A stretch of 33,690 bases of DNA from Bacteroidota bacterium (GTDB lineage: Bacteria > Bacteroidota > Bacteroidia > Chitinophagales > Chitinophagaceae), in NCBI GenBank assembly GCA_018267615.1, contig JAFDYD010000044.1, positions 183,092-216,781 of the forward strand, in the 5' to 3' direction. A program made the position numbers and the translations under genes. Under the pieces are notes generated by a model. That model saw only the letters and a program-made list of their open reading frames with translations, was not told the DNA's origin and ran no database searches. Below are positions 32,517 to 33,690 of the stretch, piece by piece; position 1 is the stretch's first letter, and each line of letters starts with the position of its first letter.

Positions 32517-32948
32517 TTATAATTTCTGCACAGCCGAAATAAATTTATCCGCATCAGGCTGTTGAAAATTTGTTGTTGCACCGGCTCCACAGTTCAGGAT
32601 ATAATACACACCTTCTCTTTTTACATCCACACGTTTCAATGTATAATCTTTATATTTTGCAATATCTCCGGTGTTACCAGTTCTTAGCGCTGATAAACCT
32701 TTCTGAAAATATTTCAGTTGTTCCATATTTCCAAAGCGAAGAGTAGTCATTACTACTTCGTTTGCATATCCCTGGTCGCGGAATTCCAATACATAGCACG
32801 TATCCGATTCCTTGATGACCCGGTTCAGATTTAATGGCCATGTGCCGGTGCGGATTTCAACCAGGCTGGTAGTAGATGTGTTTGTAATCGTAAACTGTGC
32901 CTTTGAAATAAAAGGAATGATCAGGAAAATTACCATTAGTTTTTTCAT
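32517..32948 (-). CDS. Small exported protein, paralogue A
   Basis: The 143-residue protein starts MKKLMVIFLIIPFISKAQ, a signal peptide. The mature part has EIRTGTWPLNL, YVLEFRDQ, EQLKYFQKGLSAL, GDIAKYKDYTLKR and YYILNCGAGAT. It is similar throughout to the gene at 33108 (about half identical by eye over 110 residues), so the pair arose by tandem duplication. No known family recognised. The matched positions suggest a compact beta domain under selection; role unknown. Confidence 0.75.
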   Translation of the reverse strand: MKKLMVIFLIIPFISKAQFTITNTSTTSLVEIRTGTWPLNLNRVIKESDTCYVLEFRDQGYANEVVMTTLRFGNMEQLKYFQKGLSALRTGNTGDIAKYKDYTLKRVDVKREGVYYILNCGAGATTNFQQPDADKFISAVQKL

Positions 32949-33107
32949 ATCAATTATTGGTTTTCTAAGTGTCGGTTAATAATGTTGATGATTGGCCGTT
33001 TCAAATATCCCTTCGAACTTTTATAACGGGTAAAAACGAAATGTATTATCCAACAATTACGAATGGATGTTAAAAAAATTTAAATAAATTCCATTCCCAA
33101 TATAAGA

Positions 33108-33527
33108 TCATAAACCTCTGATGGTCTTAATGATTAAATCTGCCTCCGGCTGACGGAAATCTGTCGATCCGTATTTCAATCGTAAAATATACCAGATGCC
33201 TTCGTATTTTTTCTCTGCTCTTTTAATTGTATAGTCTTTGAATTTTGCGATATCCCCGTTATTGCCTTTTTTCAAAACAGTCAGCGCCTGTTCAAAATAT
33301 TTTAATTGCTGCAGATTCGGAAATTCGAGCGTGTCTAATACCACGTCAGTCAATACCTGCTGATCGCGGAATTCCAGCGAATAAGTCGTATCTCTTCTCT
33401 CGATGTTGCGTTCTAACGTGATCGGCCAGTCGCCGGTACGAACTTCAGCCAGGTTCACCGTGGAAGCGGGAAAATTATCAAACCCTGCAAAGGGGATAAA
33501 GAGTGAGCAAAGAATGAGTCTTTTCAT
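33108..33527 (-). CDS. Small exported protein, paralogue B
   Basis: The 139-residue protein starts MKRLILCSLFIPFAGFDN, a probable signal peptide. It shares EVRTGDWPITL, YSLEFRDQ, QQLKYFEQALTVL, GDIAKFKDYTIKR and YILR with paralogue A downstream. It lacks the extra residue pair in the C-terminal loop (YGSTDF in place of GATTNF). Gap between the two is 159 nt with no long palindrome. The 163 bases after its start to the end of the window contain nothing I recognise. Confidence 0.75.
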   Translation of the reverse strand: MKRLILCSLFIPFAGFDNFPASTVNLAEVRTGDWPITLERNIERRDTTYSLEFRDQQVLTDVVLDTLEFPNLQQLKYFEQALTVLKKGNNGDIAKFKDYTIKRAEKKYEGIWYILRLKYGSTDFRQPEADLIIKTIRGL

Positions 33528-33690
33528 ATGATGATTGGCATTACAATATAAAATGATATCCCTATAAAAACAATATCACCGCCGAATAATTGTGTGATAA
33601 GTGCTTTTCCTTAGAAAAAAAATGTTAAACTCTTCAGGGCGAATATTAGTTTTAAGATAATTGAACAGTTAATTGATCTGCCCTTCGCGA

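Noticed and set aside
1..33690. tRNA, rRNA or riboswitch genes
   Set aside because: No cloverleaf-like, rRNA-like or known riboswitch motif was noticed in the intergenic gaps.

Overview
The window is AT-rich DNA from a Bacteroidota genome, most likely Chitinophagales/Chitinophagaceae or a close relative. The evidence is a giant exported protein with a gliding-motility-associated (type B, T9SS) C-terminal domain, a DUF2807/GIN protein, several exported sugar phosphate isomerase/epimerase-like proteins (two with twin-arginine signals), TonB-C-like and other Bacteroidota-type small exported proteins, and candidate promoters of the TTTG-N19..21-TAnnTTTG type. No rRNA, tRNA, CRISPR array, phage or classical IS element was seen.

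Layout: 0.1-1.0 kb, exported sugar isomerase-like gene; 1.08-1.48 kb, a GxxExxY (PDDEXK-fold) gene embedded in palindromic repeats; 1.96-10.07 kb, a predicted peptide-ligase (amidoligase) cluster of transglutaminase-DUF2126, zinc-ribbon metallopeptidase, a second transglutaminase, and a circularly permuted ATP-grasp/alpha-E fusion; 10.3-15.5 kb, small exported or membrane proteins and two more sugar isomerase-like proteins; 15.7-19.9 kb, a very long TraB/GumN protein and a flavin reductase; 20.1-23.7 kb, the giant T9SS cargo; 23.8-26.8 kb, a DUF4242 protein and a LuxR-type AAA regulator; 27-33.5 kb, a multi-spanning GT-C-like protein, a YihY/BrkB-like protein, an unknown small ORF, a Dcp-type peptidase, a TonB-C-like protein and two tandem paralogues.

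The most unusual signal lies between the genes. From 1 to 27 kb nearly every sizeable gap holds a long inverted repeat. There are thirteen, in about ten unrelated sequence families, plus a probable half at the left edge. Many arms are built from quasi-tandem 7- or 8-nt words, and many elements sit within about 30 nt of a stop codon or overlap it. One family (arm core GATTAAAGGATTGAAGGATT) has four copies. Three share an identical 19-nt centre and one has a different centre; two bracket the GxxExxY gene, whose last four codons and stop lie inside one palindrome and whose longest ORF starts inside another. My hypothesis is that GxxExxY nuclease-fold proteins and these word-like palindromes form a mobile or self-maintaining system, by analogy with RAYT transposases and REP elements. 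This is inference from layout.

The amidoligase cluster matches a previously predicted but functionally obscure peptide-synthesis/tagging system. Here it has a metallopeptidase and no NTN-hydrolase (Anbu) gene inside the window. From 28 to 33.7 kb the gaps carry no long palindromes.
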